Shown: positions 40,022-48,507 of the stretch, one piece after another
Layout of the letters: each line of letters begins with the position of its first letter
How positions within the stretch are numbered: the first letter of the stretch is position 1
Assembly: GCA_913043255.1 (NCBI GenBank)
Contig: CAJWLK010000005.1
Coordinates: 110,224-159,002, forward strand
Reading direction: 5' to 3'
Length of the DNA: 48,779 nt
From: an uncultured Gemmatimonadota bacterium
Lineage (GTDB): Bacteria > Gemmatimonadota > Gemmatimonadetes > Palauibacterales > Palauibacteraceae
The notes under the pieces: generated by a model
Database searches by the model: none
Told to the model about the DNA's origin: nothing
Seen by the model: the letters and a program-made list of their open reading frames with translations, nothing else
Translations under genes and position numbers: made by a program

Positions 40022-42568
40022 GTGTCTAAGATTCGATATGTCGCACGCCAGCGTTGGGTGTGTGTGGTTCTTTTCGGGCTTGTGGTGTCATTCGGGGCAA
40101 TGCAACCCCGTGCGACGTTCGCGCAAGACAGTAAGTCAGAAAACCCTGACGCGGATCGATATGTACTTCCACCGGAGTCAATAGAACGTTTATTCGAGAC
40201 AGACAAGAACTACGTGACCTTGAACTATATGAGTCCCGATGGGGATCATTTTGTCGTCCCATGGGTCACGGAACTCTCTACGCTCGATTTGATGTCCCGA
40301 GAAACGTATCGATTGGCAGAGCTTGAGCTGCGACCTCAAACGGATCGACTCTGGCATTTGGATACCTATGGGATCTACGGACTCCGCTTCTATTCTCTCA
40401 GCAAGAAACGTTTTACCGAGGTGGATCTTCCTGAGGGCGCGTTCGTGAGTGACCTCACATGGTCGCCCGACGGAGCTCAGATAGCGTTCTTGGCACACCT
40501 TACCGATGGAACTGAAGCGTGGGTGGCCGATCCTTCGACGGGCGATGCTCGAAGCCTTGGTAGCGAGCGAGTCCTTGCAACTATTGGGACAAACGCTCGA
40601 GGTCAGGGGACTCAACCGTCCAACATGCTTCAGTGGACACCGGAAGGGACGGTCCTCACCCTTATTGTCCCTTCCGATCGCGGGGCCGAGTCACCGCGAA
40701 ACCCTATACCTACTGGACCAGTGGTTCGGCGAACACGGGCTGAACCAACCCCAACTCCGACTTACCCCAATCTCCTGAGGGACCCCCATGATGAGTTCCT
40801 CTTTGAACACTACACTCGAAGCCAACTGGTAGAGTTTGTAGAAGGAGGAGCTGCTCGACTCATTGGAGACCCGGCGATGTTCGAGTCGATCTCTGTCAGC
40901 CCCGACGGAAGGCATGTTCTCGCGACGGTGATTGAACGTCCCTTTTCTTTTCGAACTGCCTACCGTGGTTTCCCGCGCCGAACCTTCATTATGGATAAGG
41001 AGGGGGCCGTCCTAACCACGCTGAATGAACGTCCCTTGCAAGAAGGGCGAAATTCACCGAACTCAACTCGCGGTTCCGAGCCAAGGGCTTTCGCATGGCG
41101 CCCTGACGGTGCGGGCCTCTCGTTCCTTTTCAGGGAAGGGGAGGATGATGAGCAATCGGATCGTGTCATGTTGCTTGCAGCCCCTTTTGATATGGATCAA
41201 GCGCAGGTGGTTGCGGAGACCGAAGACCGCATCAATTCAATCACTTATACGATGGATGGAAGCGGTGCGTTTGGTTCGATCTCTAAGGATGGAAAGGCAG
41301 GATTGGCTTATTGGGAACTGGACTCGACTCTGAAACCTTTGCGTTTGTTAGTCGATTTTCACGAAACCGATGATCCCGTAGGACAACCCGGAAATGTGTG
41401 GGCCGCCCGTACCGGCAACGGTCTTTCTTTTGCACCCATCTCTTCGGACGGGAGTGCGACCTATTTAAGCGGGAGTGGGGTCAAGTCCGATTTTCGTCCT
41501 CAGCCTTTTGTGGACCGAGTGAGTCTCGCGGACGGATCGAGTCAGCGTGTCTTTGAGAGTTCTTCGGATTCATTTGAACAGCCGCTCGTTGGCCTTGACC
41601 CTGACCTGAATCGGATGATCGTGAGTCGAGAGTCAAGCACAGATTTCCCGGACAGTTATTTGTGGGAGGGCGGCGGCTTAACGGAAAACTTGACTAACAA
41701 TATTGACCCTTTCCCGGCCATCACGAATGCACGTCGTATCGATTTCGATTTTGTTCGACGAGATGGTGTAGAGGTCCAAGGGCGTGTATCCCTCCCGGTC
41801 GACTATGTGGAAGGACAGAAGGTGCCAGCCATTTTCTGGACCTATCCGCGGGAATACGAAGAGGCGGAAGGATACGAGTTCGCAACTCTACGTGCGCGAA
41901 ATCAGAACGCATTCACTCATATGAGTTGGTTGCGCTGGTCCAATATCTGGCTCACCCAGGGATATGCTTTGATTTACCCTGATATCCCCATCATTGGTGA
42001 GAACTACAATGACAGCTATATCGCACACTTGGTAGACGCTATGTATGGAGCGATCCGAGCTGTCGATGGGCTTGGAGTCATCGACATCGATCGAATCGGG
42101 CATGGCGGACACAGTTACGGCGCTTTTGCGACAGCCAACATTCTGGCCAACAGTCCATACTTTAAGGCTGGGATTGCGGGAGATGGCGCCTACAATCGAT
42201 CACTCACCCCGGCAGGTTTCCAAGCTGAGCGTCGAAGCATCTGGGAGGCGCCCAATACTTATATTGAAATGTCTCCTTTCTTTAAGGCGGATCAAATCAA
42301 TACGCCGCTCCTTATGTACCATGGAGGAGATGACAACAATACGGGAACGTTCCCTGTCCAGTCAGAACGGATGATTCAGGCTCTTACCACACTCGGAAAA
42401 CCTGCGGTCCTATACGTTTATCCGTACGAGTCTCATACGCCACGAGCTATCGAAAACAAGCTCGACATGTGGGCACGTTTTATTGGTTGGTTTGATGAGC
42501 ACGTCAAAAATGCCGGCGCTGAGCATGAAGTGACTTCGGAAGAAGATGAGCCGGGTTCACATGAATGA
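40022..42568 (+). CDS. Exported S9D-type prolyl-oligopeptidase-family peptidase (glutamyl endopeptidase-like)
   Basis: An 848-residue protein with a signal peptide (T-F-A-Q near residue 35), a beta-propeller-like region with S-P-D-G repeats, and a C-terminal alpha/beta-hydrolase. The nucleophile is Ser in G-G-H-S-Y-G-A; Asp lies in H-G-G-D-D-N-N and His in Y-E-S-H. N-R-S-L-T-P-x-G-F-Q-A-E-R-R and T-G-T-F-P-V-Q-S-E-R-M are close to S9D glutamyl endopeptidases. The frame opens at ATG 39995, but GTG 40022 has a perfect AGGAGGT (40011-40017) upstream. Confidence 0.92.
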   Translation: MSKIRYVARQRWVCVVLFGLVVSFGAMQPRATFAQDSKSENPDADRYVLPPESIERLFETDKNYVTLNYMSPDGDHFVVPWVTELSTLDLMSRETYRLAELELRPQTDRLWHLDTYGIYGLRFYSLSKKRFTEVDLPEGAFVSDLTWSPDGAQIAFLAHLTDGTEAWVADPSTGDARSLGSERVLATIGTNARGQGTQPSNMLQWTPEGTVLTLIVPSDRGAESPRNPIPTGPVVRRTRAEPTPTPTYPNLLRDPHDEFLFEHYTRSQLVEFVEGGAARLIGDPAMFESISVSPDGRHVLATVIERPFSFRTAYRGFPRRTFIMDKEGAVLTTLNERPLQEGRNSPNSTRGSEPRAFAWRPDGAGLSFLFREGEDDEQSDRVMLLAAPFDMDQAQVVAETEDRINSITYTMDGSGAFGSISKDGKAGLAYWELDSTLKPLRLLVDFHETDDPVGQPGNVWAARTGNGLSFAPISSDGSATYLSGSGVKSDFRPQPFVDRVSLADGSSQRVFESSSDSFEQPLVGLDPDLNRMIVSRESSTDFPDSYLWEGGGLTENLTNNIDPFPAITNARRIDFDFVRRDGVEVQGRVSLPVDYVEGQKVPAIFWTYPREYEEAEGYEFATLRARNQNAFTHMSWLRWSNIWLTQGYALIYPDIPIIGENYNDSYIAHLVDAMYGAIRAVDGLGVIDIDRIGHGGHSYGAFATANILANSPYFKAGIAGDGAYNRSLTPAGFQAERRSIWEAPNTYIEMSPFFKADQINTPLLMYHGGDDNNTGTFPVQSERMIQALTTLGKPAVLYVYPYESHTPRAIENKLDMWARFIGWFDEHVKNAGAEHEVTSEEDEPGSHE

Positions 42569-42699
42569 AGCTCCGGCGATCTCAAAAGGAAAAATGGTTT
42601 TGTCCATGAGCAAGGACTTGAGGTAACTAAGGAATGAGTTTTGGTGCTATCAGAAAATTGAAGAGGGCTCATGTGAGCGCTCGTATACGCGCCCCTTAG

Positions 42700-43200
42700 A
42701 TGCACTTACTAGAACGCCGCCAGTTTGTTCCGGCCGACCTTGAAACGGTCTTTCGTTTTTTCGAAGATCCTCTCAACCTCGAAACGATTACCCCTCCTTG
42801 GATGAACTTTGAAGTAAAGTCTTCTACTGACGATGTGGTACAGAAGGGGACAGAGATCGGCTACCGTCTCCGGTGGTTGGTGTTTCCCATGGCGTGGAAG
42901 TCCCGGATTTCGGAGTATGAATCAGGAGTGCTTTTTGCGGATGAGATGATCAGGGGGCCTTATAAGAGATGGTACCATCGACATCTCTTTAGATCGGTCC
43001 AGGGCGGAGTCGAGGTCCGAGATGTAGTCGAGTATGAGCTCCCCTGTGGACCTTTGGGTCAGCTCGTCCATCGGTGTGTCGTTCGTAGCCAATTGGAAGC
43101 CATATTCGACTACCGCCGAGACACGATAGAAAGGATGTTTGGAGTGGCAGACCAAAACGTAATGGATAAATGTGATGATCGGTTGAAGTCCGCGACTTAA
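42700..43200 (+). CDS. SRPBCC-fold ligand-binding protein
   Basis: A 166-residue cytoplasmic protein of the START/SRPBCC (polyketide cyclase/dehydrase-like) type. L-E-T-I-T-P-P-W follows F-F-E-D-P-x-N-L near residues 24-37, then W-x-S-R-I-x-E-Y and F-x-D-E-M-I-R-G-P-Y-K-x-W-x-H-x-H-x-F. This subgroup often sits beside epimerases or deoxyribodipyrimidine photolyases, but no such partner is here. The bound ligand is unknown. The 131-base spacer before it shows nothing I can identify. Confidence 0.85.
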   Translation: MHLLERRQFVPADLETVFRFFEDPLNLETITPPWMNFEVKSSTDDVVQKGTEIGYRLRWLVFPMAWKSRISEYESGVLFADEMIRGPYKRWYHRHLFRSVQGGVEVRDVVEYELPCGPLGQLVHRCVVRSQLEAIFDYRRDTIERMFGVADQNVMDKCDDRLKSAT

Positions 43201-43215
43201 GGTGGCCGTTTTGTT

Positions 43216-43247
43216 ATATTTTACTTTAGTTGTTTTAAGTAAAATAT
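43216..43247. repeat. AT-rich inverted repeat between convergent genes
   Basis: Arms ATATTTTACTT (43216-43226) and AAGTAAAATAT (43237-43247) are perfect over 11 bases with a 10-base loop. It lies between the ends of the SRPBCC gene (+) and the S51 peptidase gene (-). A two-way terminator is the plainest reading, although a stem with so few G-C pairs is weak. Confidence 0.5.
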
Positions 43248-43296
43248 TTATTTGCTTATAGTTAGGTGTCGGACCATTGCAACGTTCCGTCGATTT

Positions 43297-44091
43297 TTAG
43301 GTGATCATATCAGCTGGAAGCTCTTCTTCGACCACCTGATCGCCTACGACGCTCACATAGTAGACCTTCGCATCCGCACGGGTGTGAACTACTCGTTCAA
43401 CCTCGTTATCAATAAAGTAGATGCCGGCGTCGTTATCGCATGCATATCCGGGCTTCATCTCACCCGATTGAATCATTCTTTGATAGGCGGGCCTACGTTC
43501 TCCTTCTGCATCATAATGGGGAGAATGACTTCCTTTGATGAATCCGAGGCACTGAACCTTCGTCAGTTGAATAGGCCGCGAATCGGTAGTGCCTTCATCG
43601 AACCAGCAGAGAGAGCCGGCGCTCGCCCCACCTAATACGACCCCTCGATCCCAAGCCTTCTGAAGGACCTCGTCGATCCCTTGAACTTTCCAAATCGCTT
43701 GTTGGTTGAGCGTATTGCCTCCAGAAACAACGATACCGTCCATCGATAGGAGCACGTCTTCAAAGGTTTCCTTCATCTGGTAGCTATTGATGAAGCTTTC
43801 CTGTACATGGGGTTCAACCTCCAAGGGCGCACAGTTTTCATACCAGCGGACAATCCCAGACTCACGGTCGGCAGAAGCTGTGGGTAGGTAGCAAAGTCTC
43901 GGTCGTCTTTGTCCTGTGAGAGATGCCATATATTTAATGAAGGTGGTTCCGAACCCGCCTCCTGCGATGAGAATCTTTCGCCCCTGGTCTTGTGCGTCCG
44001 ACCTGGGACTCAGACTGTTGAGGGGCAAGCTTCCGGTCCCAAGACCGAGGGTGCCCAACGTAGACGCGGTGAGAAATTCACTTCTCTTCAT
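43297..44091 (-). CDS. Exported peptidase E/cyanophycinase-family (S51) peptidase
   Basis: A 264-residue protein with an N-terminal hydrophobic leader, then the S51 fold. I-L-I-A-G-G-G opens the domain, V-V-S-G-G-N-T lies near 123, and the nucleophile Ser is in G-G-A-S-A-G-S. The family cleaves Asp-Xaa dipeptides or the beta-linked polymer cyanophycin; the short loops suit dipeptidase E better. It is divergent from the amidohydrolase gene at 44185, sharing a 93-base promoter region. Confidence 0.88.
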   Translation of the reverse strand: MKRSEFLTASTLGTLGLGTGSLPLNSLSPRSDAQDQGRKILIAGGGFGTTFIKYMASLTGQRRPRLCYLPTASADRESGIVRWYENCAPLEVEPHVQESFINSYQMKETFEDVLLSMDGIVVSGGNTLNQQAIWKVQGIDEVLQKAWDRGVVLGGASAGSLCWFDEGTTDSRPIQLTKVQCLGFIKGSHSPHYDAEGERRPAYQRMIQSGEMKPGYACDNDAGIYFIDNEVERVVHTRADAKVYYVSVVGDQVVEEELPADMIT

Positions 44092-44184
44092 TTTTGTTCC
44101 TTCCTGAGATCGACGGGTTAGGACCTAGGCACCAGAAGACTAGAAGAATATGCTGGCATTAATCAACAACCGCAGGAGATGTTC

Positions 44185-45441
44185 ATGAAACTCACGAGGC
44201 TCATTCTTGCTTCTCTCATCCTCCCATTCATCACGTACGGCTGTGATACAGGTGAATCTGTCACCGATGCCGTGGTCTACGAAGGCGCACGACTGATCAC
44301 GGGCGATGTGGTTGAACCTGTTGAAAATGGGGCCTTCGTTGTCGAGGGCGGACGTTTCACTGTTGTCGGCACGGTTGGTTCCATCGATGCTCCAGCGGGA
44401 GCTCGTCACGTGGACTTGACGGGAAAAACTGTGATGCCGGGTGTCGTGAACGCACACGCACACCTTGCCTCTCCCCGTCCCGATCGGACAGACCAACTCC
44501 AACATTGGGCCTACTACGGAACAAGTGCGGTCCTTAGCCTGGGCCTCGATGAGGGAGATGTGGGTTTCCAAATGCGAAATGAAGTGCCTGAAAATGGTGC
44601 GCGTTCCCAAAGCGCAGGTCGCGGGATCACGGCACCGGAAGAAGGCCGTTCGGAAGTCCCGTTCTGGATCACCACAGAAGAAGAGGCACATGCTGCAGTT
44701 CAGGAATTGGCTGTAGAGGGAGTAGACTTCGTGAAGATCTGGGTCGATGACAGAGGGGGGCAGTACGAAAAACTCACGTCACAGCTATATGAGGCTGTCA
44801 TCGATGAGGCGCACGCAAACGGACTCCGCGTTACCGCACATGTTTTTACGCTTGAAGATGCTAAGGGGTTGCTTCGGGCTGGAGTCGATGCCTTTGCTCA
44901 CGGAATTCGAGACCAAGATGTAGACGATGAGGTCCTCGAATTGTGGGCTGATCGTCCAGAAGTGGTTTTGGTTCCAAACCTCCCGGGTCCGGGTGTGGTC
45001 GTTGACCTGAGTTGGTTGAGTGGAACGATTCCTGCCGACCGGCTCGCAGAGATGCAGGCAGGACAACAGGACCGACCAGCCGCGCAAGAAGCCTTTGGCA
45101 TTCAGGCTCGAAATCTTGATCGTTTGAACAAGGCGGGGGTTAGGATTGCATTCGGTACGGACGGGAGTTCTCCGTGGACTTCGCATCAGGAGATGGAAGA
45201 CATGGTGCGAACGGGCATGACTCCGGCTGAAGTGATTGTGGCTGCAACGAAAACCTCCGCGGAACTCATGCAGATCGAGGCGGGAATGATTGCTGCAGGG
45301 AAACTCGCAGACTTTGTCATATTGGACGCAAACCCGCTCGATGACATCCAGAACACACGACAGATATCAGAGGTTTACATAGGAGGTGAACGGGTTGATC
45401 GTGAGGCGTTGGGCGGCGGGTGGACCGGAGGAGGCCAGTAA
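44185..45441 (+). CDS. Lipoprotein amidohydrolase (imidazolonepropionase-like)
   Basis: A 418-residue protein with a lipoprotein signal (I-T-Y-G-C, Cys20) and an amidohydrolase TIM barrel. The metal site shows H-x-H in V-N-A-H-A-H-L, the bridging Lys in V-D-F-V-K-I-W, His residues in T-A-H-V-F and A-F-A-H-G, and Asp in F-G-T-D-G-S. Related exported enzymes hydrolyse dipeptides with proline (prolidase-like) or cyclic amides. ATG 44179 abuts AGGAG (44174-44178), so the start is taken as ATG 44185 with normal spacing. Confidence 0.9.
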   Translation: MKLTRLILASLILPFITYGCDTGESVTDAVVYEGARLITGDVVEPVENGAFVVEGGRFTVVGTVGSIDAPAGARHVDLTGKTVMPGVVNAHAHLASPRPDRTDQLQHWAYYGTSAVLSLGLDEGDVGFQMRNEVPENGARSQSAGRGITAPEEGRSEVPFWITTEEEAHAAVQELAVEGVDFVKIWVDDRGGQYEKLTSQLYEAVIDEAHANGLRVTAHVFTLEDAKGLLRAGVDAFAHGIRDQDVDDEVLELWADRPEVVLVPNLPGPGVVVDLSWLSGTIPADRLAEMQAGQQDRPAAQEAFGIQARNLDRLNKAGVRIAFGTDGSSPWTSHQEMEDMVRTGMTPAEVIVAATKTSAELMQIEAGMIAAGKLADFVILDANPLDDIQNTRQISEVYIGGERVDREALGGGWTGGGQ

Positions 45442-45486
45442 GTTTGTTAGCCTCGTTTCGATTTCGAACAATCCGCTTGATATGCA

Positions 45487-45539
45487 TTTCGGAGGGGTGA
45501 TATCAGATGCGAACATATTTGATATCACCCTGTCCGAAA
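45487..45539. repeat. Long inverted repeat (first of a tandem pair)
   Basis: The inner arms GGGTGATATCA (45495-45505) and TGATATCACCC (45520-45530) are perfect over 11 bases with a 14-base loop. Outer arms TTTCGGA (45487-45493) and TCCGAAA (45533-45539) extend the stem to 18 pairs with a small internal loop. It is in the 200-base spacer between convergent genes. Probably a transcription terminator or an mRNA-stabilising hairpin; there is no obvious T-run. Confidence 0.6.
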
Positions 45540-45550
45540 CGACCGAACTA

Positions 45551-45575
45551 GCCGTAAGGGCGTGACCCTTACGGC
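45551..45575. terminator. GC-rich hairpin (second of a tandem pair)
   Basis: GCCGTAAGGG-CGTGA-CCCTTACGGC has perfect 10-base arms and a 5-base loop. It lies 11 bases after the previous inverted repeat, between the ends of the amidohydrolase gene (+) and the outer-membrane protein gene (-). A two-directional terminator is likely from position; the flanks lack a clear U-tract. Confidence 0.55.
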
Positions 45576-45641
45576 CGATGACGTAAACCCTCATGAATCA
45601 GGGTGGCCTGCACCTAACGCTTACAGCGGTGAAGCAACCCT

Positions 45642-47117
45642 CTATCGAATCGGAATCCTCACCGATAATTGATGAGTGTGGACCAACGCGTCCTGTAACG
45701 TTAAAGGACCTTCCGGGGCGATGATGAAGTCGTTGGCAGCCATCGGCCTCGCCTCGGGTTCCCAGGCTAGCCCGGGTCGGCCCGTACCGGTGGTGAAACG
45801 CGCGGTGTACTGAAGGTCAACATCAGCGAAATGAATGATGGCTCCGAGGGTCGGAGACCATTCCATCCAGGATTCCTCTAGGTCTCGAACGTCATCTTCC
45901 AGGTGATTCACTTGTGCAAGTTTGTAGTCATAAGACCGCATCTCGAGGCCACCGAGGAACTCGATGTCTCCAACACGATGAGAGAGGCCAGTTCGGAGAA
46001 TGACGTTTGTGATGGAGAAGTCGTTCTCAATCGTTCGGTTACCCACTGCGATGACTTGGCCAGCCTCGGTAGTCACCGTTTCATCGGTTTCTTGCCAGGT
46101 CTCACTTGCGATTGGTTGAAGCACCATATCAAGACCGAACGTCGTGTTCCCACGAGTCCGAGCCACACCGAACCCCATTTCGTAGGCCCAGGTTATCCCA
46201 GGGTCTCTTGGGATGTTTTGGATCTGATAGTTCGGGATTTTCGGGTGTGACTTGTGGTTCATCGTCATCGTCGCCCCGACCCGCCAACCGGGCGCCTTCA
46301 GGTCCCGTTCCCAGCTTAGCTGCCCACCGAGTGTCCGCGTTTTGTCTTCGTTCGTCTCCATGCGGCGAGTGGCCAACGGTGGCTCGTGCTCTCTCCATAG
46401 GATGTCCGTCCAGGTGACGTCATGCGTCATCGAGAGATGGTTGTAGACGCCCACGAGAGAGAACCGATCTCGCACTCCTGTGCGGTATAGTCCGAGTCGC
46501 ATGTCGGAAGCGGTGCCCGACTGATCTATGCGGTCCGAACCCGAGTAGAGGAGATCAACGCCATCGACGGCATTTAGCTGGGCCGTAGAAAGCCCGACGC
46601 CAATGGACCATGGGCCTGAGCCGACTCTTCGGCCGATGAATCCACGGGCGTACAGATTCCGAGAGGATACATCGCTCAAGCGACGAGGTGGCCCATCCCA
46701 GATAACCGCAGGTTCGATAAAGAAACCCATCTCGTCATTTGGGTTTGAAATCTCTTGGACGGCGAGTGCGGCCCCACCGAACCAAGCGTCTCCTTGGAAG
46801 AGTCCCGCTACAGGGAACGTCTTACCGCCGCCGCCTTGGTTTGAAATTGCGTAGAAGGTAGGTGCGGCAAGAAACGACGATTCAGGGATCAAGGAACCTT
46901 TGGCTGGATTCACCCATGCATCCCCTAAGGAGTCATCGACGGCAATCGTTACGCCTCCCATCGCGATGGTCTTTGAGGGTACCGTTAGAAATTGGTCCCC
47001 CGATGCGACGGGTACGGTCCGTACCGGTACGACCTGGGCATGTAGGCCAGTATTCGCCAACAGCGCCAGTAGAATAAAGCAGAATGTTCGTTGGGTTTCT
47101 TTCAGTATTTGAAGCAT
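45642..47117 (-). CDS. Predicted outer-membrane beta-barrel protein
   Basis: A 491-residue protein with a signal peptide (cleavage near L-H-A-Q) and a long mature part of alternating short beta-strand segments with aromatic girdles. It contains A-M-G-G-V-T-I-A-V-D-D-S and W-V-N-P-A-K-G near 45-70, a motif pair common in FadL/PorV-like barrels, and ends in L-S-V-R-I-P-I-R. The frame opens at 47174, but ATG 47117 follows GAGGGGG and begins the signal peptide. Function unknown; transport of hydrophobic molecules or a secretion role are both possible. Confidence 0.75.
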   Translation of the reverse strand: MLQILKETQRTFCFILLALLANTGLHAQVVPVRTVPVASGDQFLTVPSKTIAMGGVTIAVDDSLGDAWVNPAKGSLIPESSFLAAPTFYAISNQGGGGKTFPVAGLFQGDAWFGGAALAVQEISNPNDEMGFFIEPAVIWDGPPRRLSDVSSRNLYARGFIGRRVGSGPWSIGVGLSTAQLNAVDGVDLLYSGSDRIDQSGTASDMRLGLYRTGVRDRFSLVGVYNHLSMTHDVTWTDILWREHEPPLATRRMETNEDKTRTLGGQLSWERDLKAPGWRVGATMTMNHKSHPKIPNYQIQNIPRDPGITWAYEMGFGVARTRGNTTFGLDMVLQPIASETWQETDETVTTEAGQVIAVGNRTIENDFSITNVILRTGLSHRVGDIEFLGGLEMRSYDYKLAQVNHLEDDVRDLEESWMEWSPTLGAIIHFADVDLQYTARFTTGTGRPGLAWEPEARPMAANDFIIAPEGPLTLQDALVHTHQLSVRIPIR

Positions 47118-47229
47118 GTCGTTTCCCCCTCCCGTCTCGTAAACGCGTACCAAGGGGAAACGGTTACACCTCACCTTATATGTGGAATTGAGAGGGTAAG
47201 GTCAGGGGAGGGGTGAATCTCCCAAGAAA

Positions 47230-47266
47230 TAAGAAAGGGCCACTCGCAAGTCGCTGCCAGTGGCCC
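47230..47266 (-). terminator. Intrinsic terminator of the lipoprotein gene
   Basis: Read on the minus strand, GGGCCACT ... AGTGGCCC (8-base perfect arms at 47266-47259 and 47244-47237, 14-base loop) is followed by TTTCTTATTT. It lies 42 bases after the stop of the minus-strand gene at 47308 and before the barrel gene. This separates the two transcription units. Confidence 0.75.
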
Positions 47267-47307
47267 CTCGTTATTTAGCTCGCCAAAGATTGAGCTTATG
47301 TGTGGAC

Positions 47308-47925
47308 TCAGTTCGTGGGCATCATGAGGTGTGCCCATGGTGTGCCCTGGAACATGACGTAAGGCTCGCCCGTGGTGTGATCCGTGCTCATCCCATCAAG
47401 TGAAGTCGGGTCGACAGGGAAGATCATGACGTGTGGGCCTGTAACGACGAACTCGTCCTCTGGTGGGACCGGAGCGAATGGGTCCGTGTTGCTGTTGTCG
47501 TAAGAGCCCTCGAGCATATAGGAGAGTCCCATTCTCGGCAGGTTAGGTTCTTGTTGTGCCATCCACGCTCCCGCCCAGTTCTGGGCGGCACCATCGAAGC
47601 ACATGGGATCATGCCCCGGTGTGTGATATTGGCTTGGGAAGCAAGCCCACTCATTTGTTCCTTCTCGCAGTAGGGTAGGAGCTTCGCCCGGCGAGGCCGG
47701 CCAATCAACTACGGTTGCCTCAGCTGACACGATGTCTGGAGCTGCACTCAAGGCGCTCGCAATTTTTTCTTCCGAAGAAGATTCGCGAGTCACATTAGCA
47801 GGTCCGGCCGCATGTTCTCCGGCCATCTCATCCCCGTGCTCTGCTTCGCCCCCAATTCGGATTTCGCCGCAAGCTGTAAACAGTAGGGAGACAAGTAGAA
47901 TCGGTAGTGGTTTAAACCCCTTCAT
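47308..47925 (-). CDS. Lipoprotein of a conserved unknown family
   Basis: A 205-residue lipoprotein (F-T-A-C, Cys19) with an acidic linker and a C-terminal domain of about 125 residues. That domain has W-A-C-F-P near the start, H-D-P-M-C-F-D, a G-L-S-Y-M-L-E-G stretch, S-N-T-D-P-F-A, then T-G-P-H-V-M-I-F-P and Y-V-M-F-Q-G-T-P-W-A-H-L-M-M-P at the end. I recall similar unnamed proteins in other bacteria but know no function. The conserved His, Met and Cys residues would suit metal binding, which is a guess. Confidence 0.75.
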   Translation of the reverse strand: MKGFKPLPILLVSLLFTACGEIRIGGEAEHGDEMAGEHAAGPANVTRESSSEEKIASALSAAPDIVSAEATVVDWPASPGEAPTLLREGTNEWACFPSQYHTPGHDPMCFDGAAQNWAGAWMAQQEPNLPRMGLSYMLEGSYDNSNTDPFAPVPPEDEFVVTGPHVMIFPVDPTSLDGMSTDHTTGEPYVMFQGTPWAHLMMPTN

Positions 47926-48041
47926 GGAACCTCTCTTCTTAAAGAATCAAAAATAGAAACAACACAATAATATTGGGGACTGTAGGTTTTGCCGCCAAGC
48001 GTTGGCCTGATGAATGCTTGGGTGGAGCTTTGTGCCTACAA

Positions 48042-48506
48042 TCAGAAGGGGGTGAGAGGGGTCCGGTTTCCCATAGGAATATGATCGAAAATTTCCTGGA
48101 AATTTTCTAAGGCTTTAGTGAGGTTGTACTGCTCTGCCATGCTTTGCCAATATAACCATCCCCAACCATCCAGGATCTCGTTCTTGAAGACAACAGGCAT
48201 CAAATCTCTATCGGTAATCCCACCCACAGGTCCGAAGTGCGGAGCGATGTAGAAGAAGAAAGCCCTGAAGGTGTCGTTGTTGGCCGTGTACATTTCAATC
48301 CTGACGGGATTGGACAAGTGGTCGTTATATGACGGCCCCATATGTTCGCTTACTTGTTCGGGTGTCATGCCTCGTTGCAGGGTCATAATCCTTACGTTGT
48401 TCGCTCGCGACACAGCAGAAAAATCTCTTAAGCCAAATAAACTTGCGCACCCACTTAAGATGACAACTGCAACGAGCAAATTCGTGGCCCTCCCACTCAG
48501 TCGCAT
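48042..48506 (-). CDS. Small lipoprotein with BamE/SmpA-like N-terminal motif
   Basis: A 154-residue lipoprotein (L-S-G-C, Cys20). The segment L-Q-R-G-M-T-P-E-Q-V-S-E-H-M-G-P after the signal peptide resembles the helix-turn of BamE/SmpA-like domains; the rest (F-R-A-F-F-F-Y-I and G-W-G-W-L-Y-W) is unfamiliar. It begins one base from the stop of the ornithine cyclodeaminase-like gene, so co-transcription is likely although the functions do not obviously match. The 116-base spacer downstream shows no clear terminator. Confidence 0.65.
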   Translation of the reverse strand: MRLSGRATNLLVAVVILSGCASLFGLRDFSAVSRANNVRIMTLQRGMTPEQVSEHMGPSYNDHLSNPVRIEMYTANNDTFRAFFFYIAPHFGPVGGITDRDLMPVVFKNEILDGWGWLYWQSMAEQYNLTKALENFQEIFDHIPMGNRTPLTPF

Positions 48507-48507
48507 T

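Noticed and set aside
45442..45641. Integron attC-like recombination site
   Set aside because: The strong hairpins invited the idea, but the conserved GTTRRRY/RYYYAAC ends are not at the arms and no integrase or cassette pattern is nearby.
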